Origin: Levilactobacillus brevis
Lineage (GTDB): Bacteria > Bacillota > Bacilli > Lactobacillales > Lactobacillaceae
Assembly: GCA_003666485.1 (NCBI GenBank)
Contig: CP032931.1
Coordinates: 1,240,001-1,304,000 of the forward strand
Direction: 5' to 3'
Length of the DNA stretch: 64,000 nt
Made by a program: the position numbers and the translations under genes. Of the stretch, positions 1-9,323 are shown piece after piece. The number at the start of each line of letters is the position of its first letter. Positions within the stretch are counted from its first letter, which is position 1. Under the pieces are notes generated by a model. The model was not told the DNA's origin. It ran no database searches and was given only the letters and a program-made list of their open reading frames with translations.

Positions 1-746
1 ACCTCGACCAAAATGAAAAGCCTAACGCCAGTCACGGTGGCCCACACGGCTTTACCTTTGCCAACTGGGACGCCACGACGAAGCAAACGGCCGACACGGC
101 CAGCGTGGTCTTGACCCATACGTCTACGGAAGCCGACGACAAGTACCCTGGCACCATGGACACGACCATCACGTATACCTTGACGGAAGAAAACCGTTTG
201 GACATCACCTTTGACGCCAAGAGTGATGCCGCTACGTTGTTCAACCCAACGATTCACACCTACTTTAACGTCACCGACGGCCAACACAGCCTGGATGATC
301 AATGGCTGAAGCTGTCTGGTGACAAGCGATTGGTCTTGAACAGCGAAAAGATCCCCACTGGTGAAATGGCCAAGACGGCCGGCACCGGTTACGACTTCAG
401 TAAGCCACGGACCATCAAGGATGGCTTGGACCAGTTGCATCAAACGGGTCAGGTCGAATACGATGATGCCTTTGTCGTGGAACCTAGCAAGGATACGCCA
501 ATCGCCACGGTCGGCGATGAAGCCGGTCACCGCGAAGTCCAAGTCTTCTCTGACCGCAATGGGTTAGTGGTCTTCACGGCCAACCCAACGGATGCTAAGC
601 GGGCCGATGCACGGGATTACAATGCGTTGGCGATGGAAGCACAGACCTTACCGGATGCGATTCACCATGCCGACTTCGGCGACGTCATCTTACCTGCCAA
701 CCAACCCGTCACCCACTTCATCAGCTACCAATACGTGCGTAAATAA
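1..746 (+). CDS. galM: Aldose 1-epimerase (mutarotase), 3' part
   Basis: The gene is cut by the window edge. The open frame runs from base 3 with no start codon needed, and reads through NASHGGPHGF close to the edge, a typical mutarotase segment. The rest shows the family's NPTIHTYFNV block and a C-terminal AMEAQTLPDA stretch, ending in TAA at 744-746. The enzyme interconverts alpha- and beta-galactose (or glucose) in the cytoplasm, feeding galactokinase. It lies before pgm and the other Leloir genes, which fits. A start at the internal GTG at 105 would remove conserved sequence, so it is not a real start. No terminator is seen directly after it; a structured repeat follows. Confidence 0.9.
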   Translation, partial: LDQNEKPNASHGGPHGFTFANWDATTKQTADTASVVLTHTSTEADDKYPGTMDTTITYTLTEENRLDITFDAKSDAATLFNPTIHTYFNVTDGQHSLDDQWLKLSGDKRLVLNSEKIPTGEMAKTAGTGYDFSKPRTIKDGLDQLHQTGQVEYDDAFVVEPSKDTPIATVGDEAGHREVQVFSDRNGLVVFTANPTDAKRADARDYNALAMEAQTLPDAIHHADFGDVILPANQPVTHFISYQYVRK

Positions 747-770
747 CGGCTAGTCGCGAATTACCGCTTC

Positions 771-950
771 GGCGGCCAGGTAGCTCCACCCTGTGGGGCA
801 ACCCCGGAAGCCGAAAAGCGGTCTTCCGAGGCGCTTGAAGCCTCACTAAACCCGTGAGTCTTCAAGACGTCCCTGTTTCTAAGGCCGGGGAAATCACCCG
901 ACCTAAGAAACACGACACAGGCATCCGCACCTACCCACCAGCAGCTCAGA
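771..950 (-). repeat. Family A structured repeat, divergent copy 1
   Basis: Read on the minus strand this stretch has the order of the family A elements: hairpin 2 (GTTTCTTAGG.. / ..CCTTAGAAAC), hairpin 3 (CTTGAAG / CTTCAAG), hairpin 4 (CGGAAG / CTTCCG) with the loop ACCGCTTTTCGG, and the right-end sequence CTGGCCGCC. Its stems differ from those of other copies but pair internally. The closing stem is less clear here than in the better copies. Confidence 0.65.
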
Positions 951-1148
951 CTAGTGTATGTCATTTACAATAGTGGTCCGCTGCTTCGTGGGTGATGCTG
1001 GCTTGATCTGCTGAGTAGTGAGGGCTGGATGGTGGTGGCTTAACTATTTGGCCCTCGTGGCTACTTATGAGTTGGCATTGGCTGGGAGCATGCTATGATT
1101 AGGTGTGGCTGCTCTGCCTTGGGTCTCATTTTGGCCTTTGATGGTCGT

Positions 1149-1378
1149 TGGGCTCAGGTTACTTCAATGGGAAAACGATAACTTGAGCCGGAGGAGGTCA
1201 GGGGTGGAGCCAGCTGTGTCGACGGTGTTGGCTGAGGTTTTGTCTCAGCCTACAGCGTGGGGCGGCTTTGGAGACTGGCGGGCTTTGTCAGGCTTCAAAG
1301 CGAACCGGAAGCCCGCACTTTGGCTGAAGGTGTCCCCCATAGCAGGCGGAACCCCTGACAGCCGCAGGCGACTGGTTT
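1149..1378 (+). repeat. Family A structured repeat, divergent copy 2
   Basis: A closing stem GTCAGGGGT (1197-1205) pairs with ACCCCTGAC (1351-1359). Inside are a hairpin GGCTGAG/CTCAGCC, a hairpin GCTTTG/CAAAGC and the conserved CCGCACTTTGGCT loop segment, then CAGGCG at the right end. An extra hairpin, GGCTCAGGTTA.. with TAACTTGAGCC, lies just before it (1149-1190). Copies 1 and 2 fill most of the gene-free stretch between galM and pgm. Confidence 0.55.
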
Positions 1379-1427
1379 CCACAATTTATTATCAATGAAC
1401 ATTAAAAAAACAAGGAGAGATTGAACA

Positions 1428-3161
1428 ATGAGTTGGCAAGATAATTATCAAGTTTGGCAACAACAACCAACGATGATTCCTTACATTAAGCATGACTTGG
1501 ATGCCATCGCCAATGACGATAGCGCCAAGAAGGCAGCCTTTAGTGCGCCAATGAGCTTTGGGACCGCGGGGATGCGTGGTGTCGTGGGCCCAGGAATCGG
1601 GCAAATGAACGTCTACACTGTCCGTCAAGCGACCGAAGGGGTGGCCCGCTATTTGGACACCTTGGATGACGCGACCAAGCAACAAGGGGTGGCCATCAGT
1701 TTTGATTCGCGGTACCACTCTCGGGAATTTGCCCACGAGGCGGCTCACGTCTTGGGTGCCCACCACATTCCGAGCTTTGTCTTCGACGACATGCGGCCCA
1801 CGCCTGAATTGTCCTTTGCCGTGCGGCACCTGCACACGGCCATGGGCATCATGATCACGGCCAGCCACAACCCGAAGCAATACAATGGGTTCAAGATCTA
1901 CGGGCCCGATGGCGGGCAAATGCCACCGAAGGCCTCTGACATGATCACGGATTTCGTGCGGTCAGCGAAGGACGTCTTCGCCATTGCCGTGGCCGACGAA
2001 CAGGCTTTACGTGCGGACAAGACGCTCCAGATCATTGGTGAAAACGTCGACCAACCTTATTTGCAAAATGTTGAGAGCGTCACCATCAACCATGACTTGG
2101 TCAAGTCCGTGGGGAAGACCATGAAGCTGATCTACACGCCACTGCACGGGACCGGGAAAGTCATCGGCGAACGGGCCTTACGGGGGGCTGGCTTCCAGAA
2201 CTTTACCATGGTGCCCGAACAAGCCATCGCCGATCCGGAATTTCCAACGGTGCCGTTCCCGAACCCTGAGTTCGCTCAGGCCTTTGACATGGCGATTGCC
2301 TTGGGGAAGAAAGAGGGCGCTGACCTGCTAGTTGCCACTGACCCTGACGCTGACCGGCTGGGTGCCGCCGTGCGTCAACCTGATGGCGAGTACCAACTAT
2401 TGACGGGGAACCAGATTGCCTCGATCTTGCTGGCCTACATTTTAAAGGCCCGCAAGCAAGCTGGCCAATTGCCGGCTAACAGTCGCGTGGTCAAGTCCAT
2501 CGTGTCGACCGAACTGGCGACTAAGATTGCGGCGGCCTATGGCGTAGAAATGAAGAACGTCTTGACCGGCTTCAAGTTTATCGCCGAACAGATTCACGAG
2601 TACGAAACGTCCGGCGACCACACCTTCCTGTTTGGCTTCGAGGAAAGCTACGGCTACCTGATCAAGCCATTCGTCCGTGACAAGGATGCCATTCAGTCAA
2701 CGGTCCTGTTGGCCGAAGTGGCGGCGGACTACAAGCAACGCGGGATGACCCTGTACGACGGCATCGAAGAACTCTACGCGACCTACGGCTACTTTGCCGA
2801 AAAGACCACGTTTGAGGAATTCCCTGGTGTCGATGGCGCTGACCAAATGGCCCACCTGATGAGCGAATTCCGTGAGAACGCGCCTAAGTCCTTTGCTGAC
2901 AGCCAGATTGAAACGGTCGAAGATTTCTCGACCAGCACCAAGACTGAGGCTGATGGCACGACCAGCACGATTGATCTGCCACAATCCAACGTCTTGAAGT
3001 ACTGGCTAAGTGACGGCACCTGGATCTGCATCCGGCCATCTGGGACTGAACCCAAGGTCAAATTCTACATCGGGACCAGTGACCAAACGGACGCCGCAGC
3101 CCAAAAGCGGTTAGCCAGTTACGAAACAGCGTTGAAGCAGTACGTCGATTCCGTCAAATAA
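1428..3161 (+). CDS. pgm: Phosphoglucomutase / phosphosugar mutase
   Basis: This cytoplasmic alpha-D-phosphohexomutase of 577 aa interconverts glucose 1-phosphate and glucose 6-phosphate, the exit step of the Leloir pathway. The phosphoserine loop TASHNP is present with the active Ser at residue 146. The metal site DPDADRLG, the sugar loop GFEESYGY and the phosphate-binding RPSGTEPK near the C-terminus are also present, and the length is usual for PgcA-type enzymes. The ATG at 1428 follows AAGGAGAG at good spacing. It sits between galM and the galactose transporter operon and ends in its own terminator, so it is probably a separate transcript. Confidence 0.95.
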   Translation: MSWQDNYQVWQQQPTMIPYIKHDLDAIANDDSAKKAAFSAPMSFGTAGMRGVVGPGIGQMNVYTVRQATEGVARYLDTLDDATKQQGVAISFDSRYHSREFAHEAAHVLGAHHIPSFVFDDMRPTPELSFAVRHLHTAMGIMITASHNPKQYNGFKIYGPDGGQMPPKASDMITDFVRSAKDVFAIAVADEQALRADKTLQIIGENVDQPYLQNVESVTINHDLVKSVGKTMKLIYTPLHGTGKVIGERALRGAGFQNFTMVPEQAIADPEFPTVPFPNPEFAQAFDMAIALGKKEGADLLVATDPDADRLGAAVRQPDGEYQLLTGNQIASILLAYILKARKQAGQLPANSRVVKSIVSTELATKIAAAYGVEMKNVLTGFKFIAEQIHEYETSGDHTFLFGFEESYGYLIKPFVRDKDAIQSTVLLAEVAADYKQRGMTLYDGIEELYATYGYFAEKTTFEEFPGVDGADQMAHLMSEFRENAPKSFADSQIETVEDFSTSTKTEADGTTSTIDLPQSNVLKYWLSDGTWICIRPSGTEPKVKFYIGTSDQTDAAAQKRLASYETALKQYVDSVK

Positions 3162-3178
3162 ATTCATAATGCTTGATT

Positions 3179-3214
3179 GCAGCCAACGTGGACCTTGTCG
3201 TTGGCTGCTTTTTT
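3179..3214 (+). terminator. Rho-independent terminator of pgm
   Basis: GCAGCCAACG (3179-3188) pairs with CGTTGGCTGC (3199-3208), followed by a run of six T. Confidence 0.9.
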
Positions 3215-3328
3215 GTTGTCTTTCAGTGATTTTCATGCGGGTGGGGTCGCGCAATAACGGCAAAAAGCTGAATCTTCGCATTTTATTGCAACCTTTACTA
3301 AATTTTTTATCAAGAAAAAGCAACCGGT

Positions 3329-3342
3329 TGCAATCGCTTACA
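3329..3342 (+). promoter_or_regulatory. Candidate cre site upstream of the gal transporter operon
   Basis: TGCAATCGCTTACA resembles the CcpA cre consensus (TGWAARCGYTWWCA) with two deviations. It lies about 50 bases upstream of the -35 box, in the 346-base gap between pgm and the next gene. Confidence 0.5.
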
Positions 3343-3389
3343 GTTGCGTTGCTACGAGATATTTAGAATATTTTTCACAATGAAAAAGG

Positions 3390-3439
3390 TTGCATTTATC
3401 CGGATAGGTCCTTAGAATAATGACTGTAAAGCGCTTACA
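3390..3439 (+). promoter_or_regulatory. Promoter plus LacI-family operator of the transporter operon
   Basis: A -35 TTGCAT (3390-3395) and a -10 TAGAAT (3413-3418) are separated by 17 bases. An imperfect palindrome TGTAAAGCGCTTACA (3425-3439) covers the expected transcription start. A repressor bound there would block initiation; GalR (encoded at the end of the cluster) or CcpA are the candidates, and the sequence alone does not separate them. Confidence 0.65.
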
Positions 3440-3508
3440 TTTTAGTTAAAGTTAAGTGCGATTTTACCGAATTTATTATTCTATTTTAGAAATCAGAGGT
3501 GTTTCAAA

Positions 3509-3751
3509 ATGGCTAAGAATGACAAGATTACGTTAGACCCCGCTGAGTTCGCTGCGGCTGTTTTGGGTGGTAACGCGCAATATCCCGATGAGGAGAACAA
3601 GTTGTACATCAAACGGCAACTGACCCTTTATTTGGAAGCCACGTTACTGGCGCAAGACTTCAACAAGCTGGAAGAATCCCAGTTTGATATGGCCAAGGCC
3701 CAACAACGGGAAGACGTTCTCTCTAAGATTATTGAACGCCGGTATCACTAG
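3509..3751 (+). CDS. Conserved-looking 80-aa protein, first gene of transporter operon
   Basis: I do not recognise this family. The 80-aa product is soluble, with no membrane segment or signal peptide, and its second half is predicted helical (YIKRQLTLYLEATLLAQ). The ATG at 3509 follows AGAGGTG at good spacing. It is the first gene after the operator-controlled promoter and lies 61 bases before the sugar symporter, so both are probably co-transcribed and repressed together. Codon use matches its neighbours. Its position suggests a link with galactose uptake, but nothing in the sequence shows the mechanism. Confidence 0.75.
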   Translation: MAKNDKITLDPAEFAAAVLGGNAQYPDEENKLYIKRQLTLYLEATLLAQDFNKLEESQFDMAKAQQREDVLSKIIERRYH

Positions 3752-3812
3752 TCCTTACTGGTGGCCGTTACTTGTTAGCTAAGATTCCCGTTGAAAGGTG
3801 TGGAAGAACACA

Positions 3813-5252
3813 ATGATTAAGCAATATCTCTCATATGCTTTAGGGGCATTCGGACACGATGCCTTCTACGCAACACTTAATACTTATTTTGCTATTTTTG
3901 TTACCAGTGCCTTGTTTGTCGGTAAAGGTTCAGCGGCTGAGGCCGGGATCGTTACTACGATGGTTGTTGTCATTCGGTTGATTGAAATCGCGTTTGACCC
4001 GATGATTGGTGGGATGGTCGATAACACCGACACCAAGATGGGGAAGTTCAAGCCATGGTTACTGGCCGGGGCCATTGTCAGTTCCGTCGGCTTGATTCTG
4101 ATGTTCTCTAGTCTGTTTGGTTTAGCGGACTCCAACGCCTCGCTTTACTTCCTGGTATTCGGGATCGTCTTCGTCATCATGGATATCTTCTATTCATTCA
4201 AAGATATTTCGTTCTGGTCCATGTTGCCTGCCTTGAGTGTTGATACCAAGGTTCGTAACCGGTTTGGGACAGTTGGTCGTTTCGGTTCTACCTTAGGTTC
4301 TCAAGGGGTCATCATCGTGGTTACCCCATTGGTTATCTACTTCTCACAACAATTCTCTGGTACGCACGGCAGTACCCAGACCCGTGCCGGTTGGTTAGGG
4401 TTTGCGACCGTTATCGGGTTAGTTTCTCTGTTAGGGGCTTTGGCTACCTTCTTTGGTACCAAAGAAACCAAGAACTTGATTCGTGAAAACACTGAACGGA
4501 CCCGGTTCCGCGATGTCTTCAAGGTTATCGGTGAAAATGACCAATTGATGTGGTTAGGGCTATCTTACTTACTGTTTGCCTTGAGCTACGTGGTTACGAA
4601 CTCGCTGTTGATTTACTACTTCCGTTACGTCATCGGTAACGCGGCGGCTTACAGTGTTATCGGGGTGGTTACCGCCATTCTCGGGATCATTTCTGTACCA
4701 CTGTTCCCAATCATCGTTGCTAAGATTACGCGGCGTGGGGTTTACGTCGGCGGTATCTGCATGATGTTAGTCGGCTACATTCTGTTTAACTTCGCCGGTG
4801 ATAGTGCCATCATGATGTATATCGCTGATGCGATCTTCTTCTTCCCATACCCAATGATCTTCTTGGCCGCCTTGATGACCATCACTGACAGTGTGGAATA
4901 CGGGCAATGGAAGAACGGCACGCGGAACGAATCCGTGACGCTGTCAGTTCGGCCTTTGATTGATAAATTAGCCGGTGCCTTCTCCACTGGGATCGTCGTT
5001 ATCGCCGCCGTTCACGCGGGCATGACTGGTAACGCTAAGCCTAGTGACATTACCAGCCACGGTATGTTTATTTTCCACTCATTCATCTTCTACATGCCAA
5101 TGATCTTGTTGGTCGTTGCCGCTTTGATCTACCAATTCAAGGTGACCTTGTCCGAAAAGAAGCACGCGGAAATCGTTAAGAAGTTGGAAAGCAAGTTGGA
5201 AACTGAAAAGGTTGAAGAAGAAGCCGAAGAAAAAGCTGATTCCGCTAACTAA
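3813..5252 (+). CDS. GPH-family sugar:cation symporter (galactose/galactoside type)
   Basis: The 479-aa integral membrane protein shows about twelve hydrophobic segments and the N-terminal SYALGAFGHDAFY pattern of the glycoside-pentoside-hexuronide:cation symporters (LacS/XylP/MelB). It lacks the C-terminal EIIA domain of streptococcal LacS and ends in a Lys/Glu-rich tail (about residues 445-479). Position before galKET suggests galactose or a galactoside as substrate, which is inference. I chose ATG 3813 because GGAAG lies six bases upstream; a GTG at 3798 would sit almost on its own ribosome site. A terminator follows at 5261. Confidence 0.85.
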   Translation: MIKQYLSYALGAFGHDAFYATLNTYFAIFVTSALFVGKGSAAEAGIVTTMVVVIRLIEIAFDPMIGGMVDNTDTKMGKFKPWLLAGAIVSSVGLILMFSSLFGLADSNASLYFLVFGIVFVIMDIFYSFKDISFWSMLPALSVDTKVRNRFGTVGRFGSTLGSQGVIIVVTPLVIYFSQQFSGTHGSTQTRAGWLGFATVIGLVSLLGALATFFGTKETKNLIRENTERTRFRDVFKVIGENDQLMWLGLSYLLFALSYVVTNSLLIYYFRYVIGNAAAYSVIGVVTAILGIISVPLFPIIVAKITRRGVYVGGICMMLVGYILFNFAGDSAIMMYIADAIFFFPYPMIFLAALMTITDSVEYGQWKNGTRNESVTLSVRPLIDKLAGAFSTGIVVIAAVHAGMTGNAKPSDITSHGMFIFHSFIFYMPMILLVVAALIYQFKVTLSEKKHAEIVKKLESKLETEKVEEEAEEKADSAN

Positions 5253-5260
5253 TTAAAATT

Positions 5261-5289
5261 GGGCCTCAGGATAAATGCCTGGGGCTTTT
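5261..5289 (+). terminator. Terminator after the sugar symporter
   Basis: GCCTCAGG and CCTGGGGC arms around ATAAATG, followed by TTTTG. Confidence 0.75.
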
Positions 5290-5328
5290 GTGTAGGGTGG
5301 GGTGCTTGGATGCTAGAACTGGTCTACA

Positions 5329-5378
5329 AGAAAGCGCTTCACAAAATCGTTGACAATGTCGTGTCAAACGACTATGAT
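5329..5378 (+). promoter_or_regulatory. galK promoter with adjacent operator
   Basis: A consensus -35 TTGACA (5350-5355) and -10 TATGAT (5373-5378) have the optimal 17-base spacing. Just upstream, AGAAAGCGCTTCACA (5329-5343) shares the AAAGCGCTT core with the operator before the transporter operon, so the same LacI-family repressor may act on both. Confidence 0.75.
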
Positions 5379-5424
5379 AATTACAGTAAAGTTTTACTAA
5401 AAATTTATTAAGGAGTTAATCGCC

Positions 5425-6594
5425 ATGGATTTCGCCAGCTTAGCAACTGAATACCAAGAAAAATTTGATGTCGCACCACAACGGGTGTTCTTCTCCCCCG
5501 GCCGGATCAACCTGATCGGTGAATACACCGACTTCAACGGTGGTCACGTCTTCCCAGCTGCCATCAGCATGGGAACTTACGCCGCTTACTCAGCGCGTGA
5601 TGACAAGCAATTCCGTGTTTACTCGGCTAACGTGCCGGACGCCGGGATGTTGACGTTCTCATTGGACAATTTGGAATTTGACAAGGCTGACAACTGGGCC
5701 AACTACCTCAAGGGGATGTTGTTCGAGCTGGCTAAGCAGAACTTAACCATCGACCATGGCTTTGACCTCTTCGTTCATGGGAACCTGCCAGATGCATCCG
5801 GCTTATCCTCATCCGCTTCGATGGAAATGTTGATGGGCGAAATTCTTCACGCCGCTTACGGGATGAAGTTGGATGAAGTTGAAATGGTTAAGGTTGGCCA
5901 ACAAGTTGAAAATGATTACTTCGGTTTGAACACCGGGATCATGGACCAATTTGCGATTGGCATGGGTAAGAAGGATCAAGCCATCTTGCTCGACACTAAC
6001 ACCATGGATTACGAATACGCACCCCTAGAATTGGGCGACAACGTGGTCGTCATCATGAACACCAAGAAGCGCCGGGAATTGACCGACTCCAAGTACAACG
6101 AACGTCGGGCCCAATGTGAAGAAGCCTTACGTCGTCTGCAAACGAAGTTGGACATCAAGACCTTGGGTGACTTGAACGAAGACCAATTCGATCAAAACGC
6201 TTACTTGATCAACGACGAAACCTTGATCAAGCGGGCCCGTCACGCCGTCTTCGAAAACCAACGGACGTTGAAGGCCTTCAAGGCATTACAAGACAACGAC
6301 CTGGAAACCTTTGGCCACTTGGTTAACGCTTCTCACATTTCCCTGAACTATGACTTTGCCGTTACGGGTAAGGAACTGGATACGTTAGTTGAAACCGCTT
6401 GGAAGCAACCTGGTGTCTTAGGTGCCCGGATGACTGGTGCCGGCTTCGGTGGCTGTGCGATTGCCATCGTCAAGAAGGAAAACGTCGAGGACTTTGAAGC
6501 AAAGGTCGGTAAGGTCTACGAAGATACCATCGGCCACAAGGCTGAATTCTACGTTGCAGAAATTGCGGACGGCCCTAAGGAATTAACGAAGTAA
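5425..6594 (+). CDS. galK: Galactokinase
   Basis: The 389-aa cytoplasmic GHMP kinase phosphorylates alpha-D-galactose to galactose 1-phosphate using ATP. Visible signatures are the galactokinase motif GRINLIGEYTDFNGGH near residue 30, the ATP loop ASGLSSSASMEM near residue 130 and the C-terminal MTGAGFGGCAIA. ATG 5425 follows AAGGAG. The gene has its own strong promoter, and is separated from galE by a 238-base gap holding a structured repeat, so galK and galET may be partly independent transcripts. Confidence 0.97.
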   Translation: MDFASLATEYQEKFDVAPQRVFFSPGRINLIGEYTDFNGGHVFPAAISMGTYAAYSARDDKQFRVYSANVPDAGMLTFSLDNLEFDKADNWANYLKGMLFELAKQNLTIDHGFDLFVHGNLPDASGLSSSASMEMLMGEILHAAYGMKLDEVEMVKVGQQVENDYFGLNTGIMDQFAIGMGKKDQAILLDTNTMDYEYAPLELGDNVVVIMNTKKRRELTDSKYNERRAQCEEALRRLQTKLDIKTLGDLNEDQFDQNAYLINDETLIKRARHAVFENQRTLKAFKALQDNDLETFGHLVNASHISLNYDFAVTGKELDTLVETAWKQPGVLGARMTGAGFGGCAIAIVKKENVEDFEAKVGKVYEDTIGHKAEFYVAEIADGPKELTK

Positions 6595-6752
6595 AAGAGT
6601 GGTACGAAGGGCGGTTAGCCGGCGAGCATTAACGTCACTAAGTCAGAAATTCTGGTTTTGGATTTCGGGCTTAGTGGGGTTAAACGGAACCGGCCGCCCG
6701 GTAGTGGCACGTTTCAGCCAGCCAATTGGCCGGTCGAAACACCTTAACACAA
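6595..6752 (+). repeat. Family B repeat, divergent copy
   Basis: It begins GAGTGG..GGGCGGTTAGC and keeps GGCGAGCATTAA and GGAACCGG, like the family B copies at 20585, 25097 and 28021. The inner hairpin here is CACTAAG/CTTAGTG instead of CTGATAAGC/GCTTATCAG, and the outer stem pairs GGGCGG with CCGCCC and GCCGGC with its partner. A second hairpin, GTTTC..GAAAC, closes the right part. It fills the galK-galE gap. Confidence 0.6.
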
Positions 6753-6832
6753 ATAAGCAATAAGTTTAGACTTACATTGCGGGTCGTGCGTAAGCGATTC
6801 GTGATGTTACATAATTGAGGAGGAATTGATCA

Positions 6833-7834
6833 ATGACAGTTTTAGTCTTAGGTGGTGCCGGTTATATCGGTTCTCACGCCGTAGATCGTTTGGTACAAAA
6901 GGGTTACGATGTTGCCGTTGTCGACAACTTGGTCACAGGACACCGGGCCGCAGTCAACAAGAAGGCCCGTTTCTACGAAGGCGACGTCCGGGATCAAAAA
7001 TTCTTGAACGACGTCTTTGATAAAGAAGATATCGAAGGGGTTATTCACTTCGCTGCCTTCTCCGTGGTCCCAGAATCCATGGAAAAGCCATTGAAGTACT
7101 TCGACAACAATACGGCCGGCATGGTTTCTCTGCTGGAAGTCATGAACAAGCACAACGTTAAGCGCATCGTCTTCTCATCGACGGCCGCGACTTACGGTGA
7201 ACCCAAGCAGATTCCCATCAAGGAAACGGATCCTCAGATTCCAACCAACCCTTATGGTGAAAGCAAGTTAATGATGGAAAAGATCATGCACTGGTCCGAC
7301 CAAGCTTACGGCATCAAGTTTGTGGCGTTACGCTACTTCAACGTTGCCGGTGCGAAGGAAGACGGGAGCATTGGTGAAGACCACCATCCTGAAACCCACC
7401 TGGTCCCAATTATCTTGCAAGTCGCTGCTGGCGAACGCAAGGAATTGTCGATCTTCGGTGATGATTACCCAACCAAAGACGGAACCAACGTTCGTGACTA
7501 CGTGCACGTCGTTGACTTAGCCGATGCTCACATTTTAGCCTTGGAATACCTGAAGGCCGGTCACGACAGTGATGCCTTCAATCTTGGTTCTTCAACTGGG
7601 TTCTCCAACAAGGAAATGCTGGAAGCCGCTCGTAAGGTCACGGGCAAGGAAATCCCTGCCAAGATGGCCCCACGGCGTGCTGGTGATCCAAGCACGTTGA
7701 TTGCCGCTAGTGACAAGGCCCGTGAAGTCTTGAACTGGCAACCACAATTCGACAACGTGGAAGACATTATTCGCACGGCCTGGAACTGGAAGCAAACGCA
7801 TCCACAAGGCTACAACGATCGGGAGACGAAGTAA
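6833..7834 (+). CDS. galE: UDP-glucose 4-epimerase
   Basis: The 333-aa extended short-chain dehydrogenase fold enzyme interconverts UDP-galactose and UDP-glucose with bound NAD. The dinucleotide motif GGAGYIGSH is at residues 7-15, the catalytic Y141xxxK145 (YGESK) is present, and SSTAATYG carries the partner Ser/Thr. ATG 6833 follows GAGGAGGAA. It is separated from galT by two bases, so the pair is co-translated. It completes recycling of the uridine nucleotide and also supplies UDP-galactose for wall polymers. Confidence 0.97.
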   Translation: MTVLVLGGAGYIGSHAVDRLVQKGYDVAVVDNLVTGHRAAVNKKARFYEGDVRDQKFLNDVFDKEDIEGVIHFAAFSVVPESMEKPLKYFDNNTAGMVSLLEVMNKHNVKRIVFSSTAATYGEPKQIPIKETDPQIPTNPYGESKLMMEKIMHWSDQAYGIKFVALRYFNVAGAKEDGSIGEDHHPETHLVPIILQVAAGERKELSIFGDDYPTKDGTNVRDYVHVVDLADAHILALEYLKAGHDSDAFNLGSSTGFSNKEMLEAARKVTGKEIPAKMAPRRAGDPSTLIAASDKAREVLNWQPQFDNVEDIIRTAWNWKQTHPQGYNDRETK

Positions 7835-7836
7835 AA

Positions 7837-9300
7837 ATGGCTAAAGACACAATTCAAACTTTCATTGATCACGTCGTTGCCTCCCCAGCACCATACACGG
7901 AGCTGGACCGGCAGTACGTCACCAACCGCATCTTTGCCTTGATTGGCGATGGTGTGGCCCGCGCGGCGGCTTCCGGTGAACCCATTGATCTAGTCAACGC
8001 CATGATCGACACGGCGATTGCCAATGGCAAGATTGAAGACGCCCCAAGTCCCAAGGAAATCTTGGAAGCCGACTTGATGAACTTCATGACGCCACTGCCA
8101 TCCGCCGTGAACCGGGGCTTCTGGGACCGGTATCAATCAAGTCCCAGCAAGGCGACCGACTGGTTCTACCAGTTGAGTCAGGCCAATAATTACATTAAGA
8201 CGCGCAATATTGCCAAAAACGTGGTCTTTCCTGCCCAGACACCTGCTGGCGAACTTGAAATCACCATCAACCTGTCCAAGCCAGAAAAGGACCCCAAGGC
8301 GATTGCCGCTGCCTTGAAGAGCAAGAGTACCAGCTATCCGTTGGACCAATTATGCATGACCAACGAAGGGTACGAAGGGCGCTTGGGTTATCCTGCCCGC
8401 AGTAATCACCGGATCATCCGGATGACGCTGGGTGGCGAGACCTGGGGCTTCCAATACTCGCCGTACGCTTACTTCTCCGAACACGCCATCTTCTTGGCCA
8501 AGGAACACCGGCCAATGATCATCAACCAGCATACGTTTACCAACCTATTGGAAATCGTGCGGACCCTGCCAACGTACTTCGTCGGTAGTAACGCTGATCT
8601 GCCAATCGTGGGTGGGTCTATGCTGACCCATGACCACTACCAAGGCGGCAAGCACAACTTCCCAATGATGAAGGCACCTATCGACCGCAAGATTGATTTG
8701 GGTGTGGCTGGCGTCACTGCTGGGGTCGTCGCTTGGCCAATGACCGATATTCGGCTGACCGGGAGTCAACCGGAGCCACTGATCAATGCCGCTACCAAGG
8801 TGTTAAACAGCTGGATCGGCTATTCCGATGAATCCGTTGATGTGCGGGCCTACACGGGTGATACGCGTCACCACACGATTACGCCAATCGCTTACCGTGA
8901 TGGTGATGACTACGTCTTGGATCTAGTCTTGAGAGACAACCAGACGTCCAAGCAGTATCCTGACGGCATTTTCCATCCGCATCAGGATGTCCAACACATC
9001 AAGAAGGAAAACATTGGATTGATCGAAGTCATGGGCCGTGCCATTTTGCCAGCCCGACTGAAGGCTGAAATGGCCGAGGTCACCAAGTACTTGCTGGACC
9101 AACCGAACCAAATTGCGGACATGCACAAGGCTTGGGCCGATGAGATCAAGCAAAACCACCAGTTGACGCCAGAGAACGTCACTGAGGTCTTGCACCAAGA
9201 AATTGGTAACGTCTTCGCTCGGGTACTGGCTGATGCCGGTGTCTTCAAGCGTGACGCAACTGGTCAAGCCGCTTTGGACAAGTTCATTGCCCAAATTTAA
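7837..9300 (+). CDS. galT: UDP-glucose-hexose-1-phosphate uridylyltransferase, class II
   Basis: The 487-aa length and sequence place it in the Gram-positive class II GalT family rather than the ~350-aa histidine-triad class I. It exchanges UMP between UDP-glucose and galactose 1-phosphate. The motif GGSMLTHDHYQGGKHNFPM near residue 265 contains the conserved histidines. It starts two bases after galE, inside the same operon, and is followed by galR after a long inverted repeat. Confidence 0.96.
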   Translation: MAKDTIQTFIDHVVASPAPYTELDRQYVTNRIFALIGDGVARAAASGEPIDLVNAMIDTAIANGKIEDAPSPKEILEADLMNFMTPLPSAVNRGFWDRYQSSPSKATDWFYQLSQANNYIKTRNIAKNVVFPAQTPAGELEITINLSKPEKDPKAIAAALKSKSTSYPLDQLCMTNEGYEGRLGYPARSNHRIIRMTLGGETWGFQYSPYAYFSEHAIFLAKEHRPMIINQHTFTNLLEIVRTLPTYFVGSNADLPIVGGSMLTHDHYQGGKHNFPMMKAPIDRKIDLGVAGVTAGVVAWPMTDIRLTGSQPEPLINAATKVLNSWIGYSDESVDVRAYTGDTRHHTITPIAYRDGDDYVLDLVLRDNQTSKQYPDGIFHPHQDVQHIKKENIGLIEVMGRAILPARLKAEMAEVTKYLLDQPNQIADMHKAWADEIKQNHQLTPENVTEVLHQEIGNVFARVLADAGVFKRDATGQAALDKFIAQI

Positions 9301-9323
9301 CGTGAATTAAATTGATTCTTGTC

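Noticed and set aside
771-1398. ORFs of 67 and 97 codons in the galM-pgm gap
   Set aside because: They have no ribosome sites and run through the hairpins of the family A elements.
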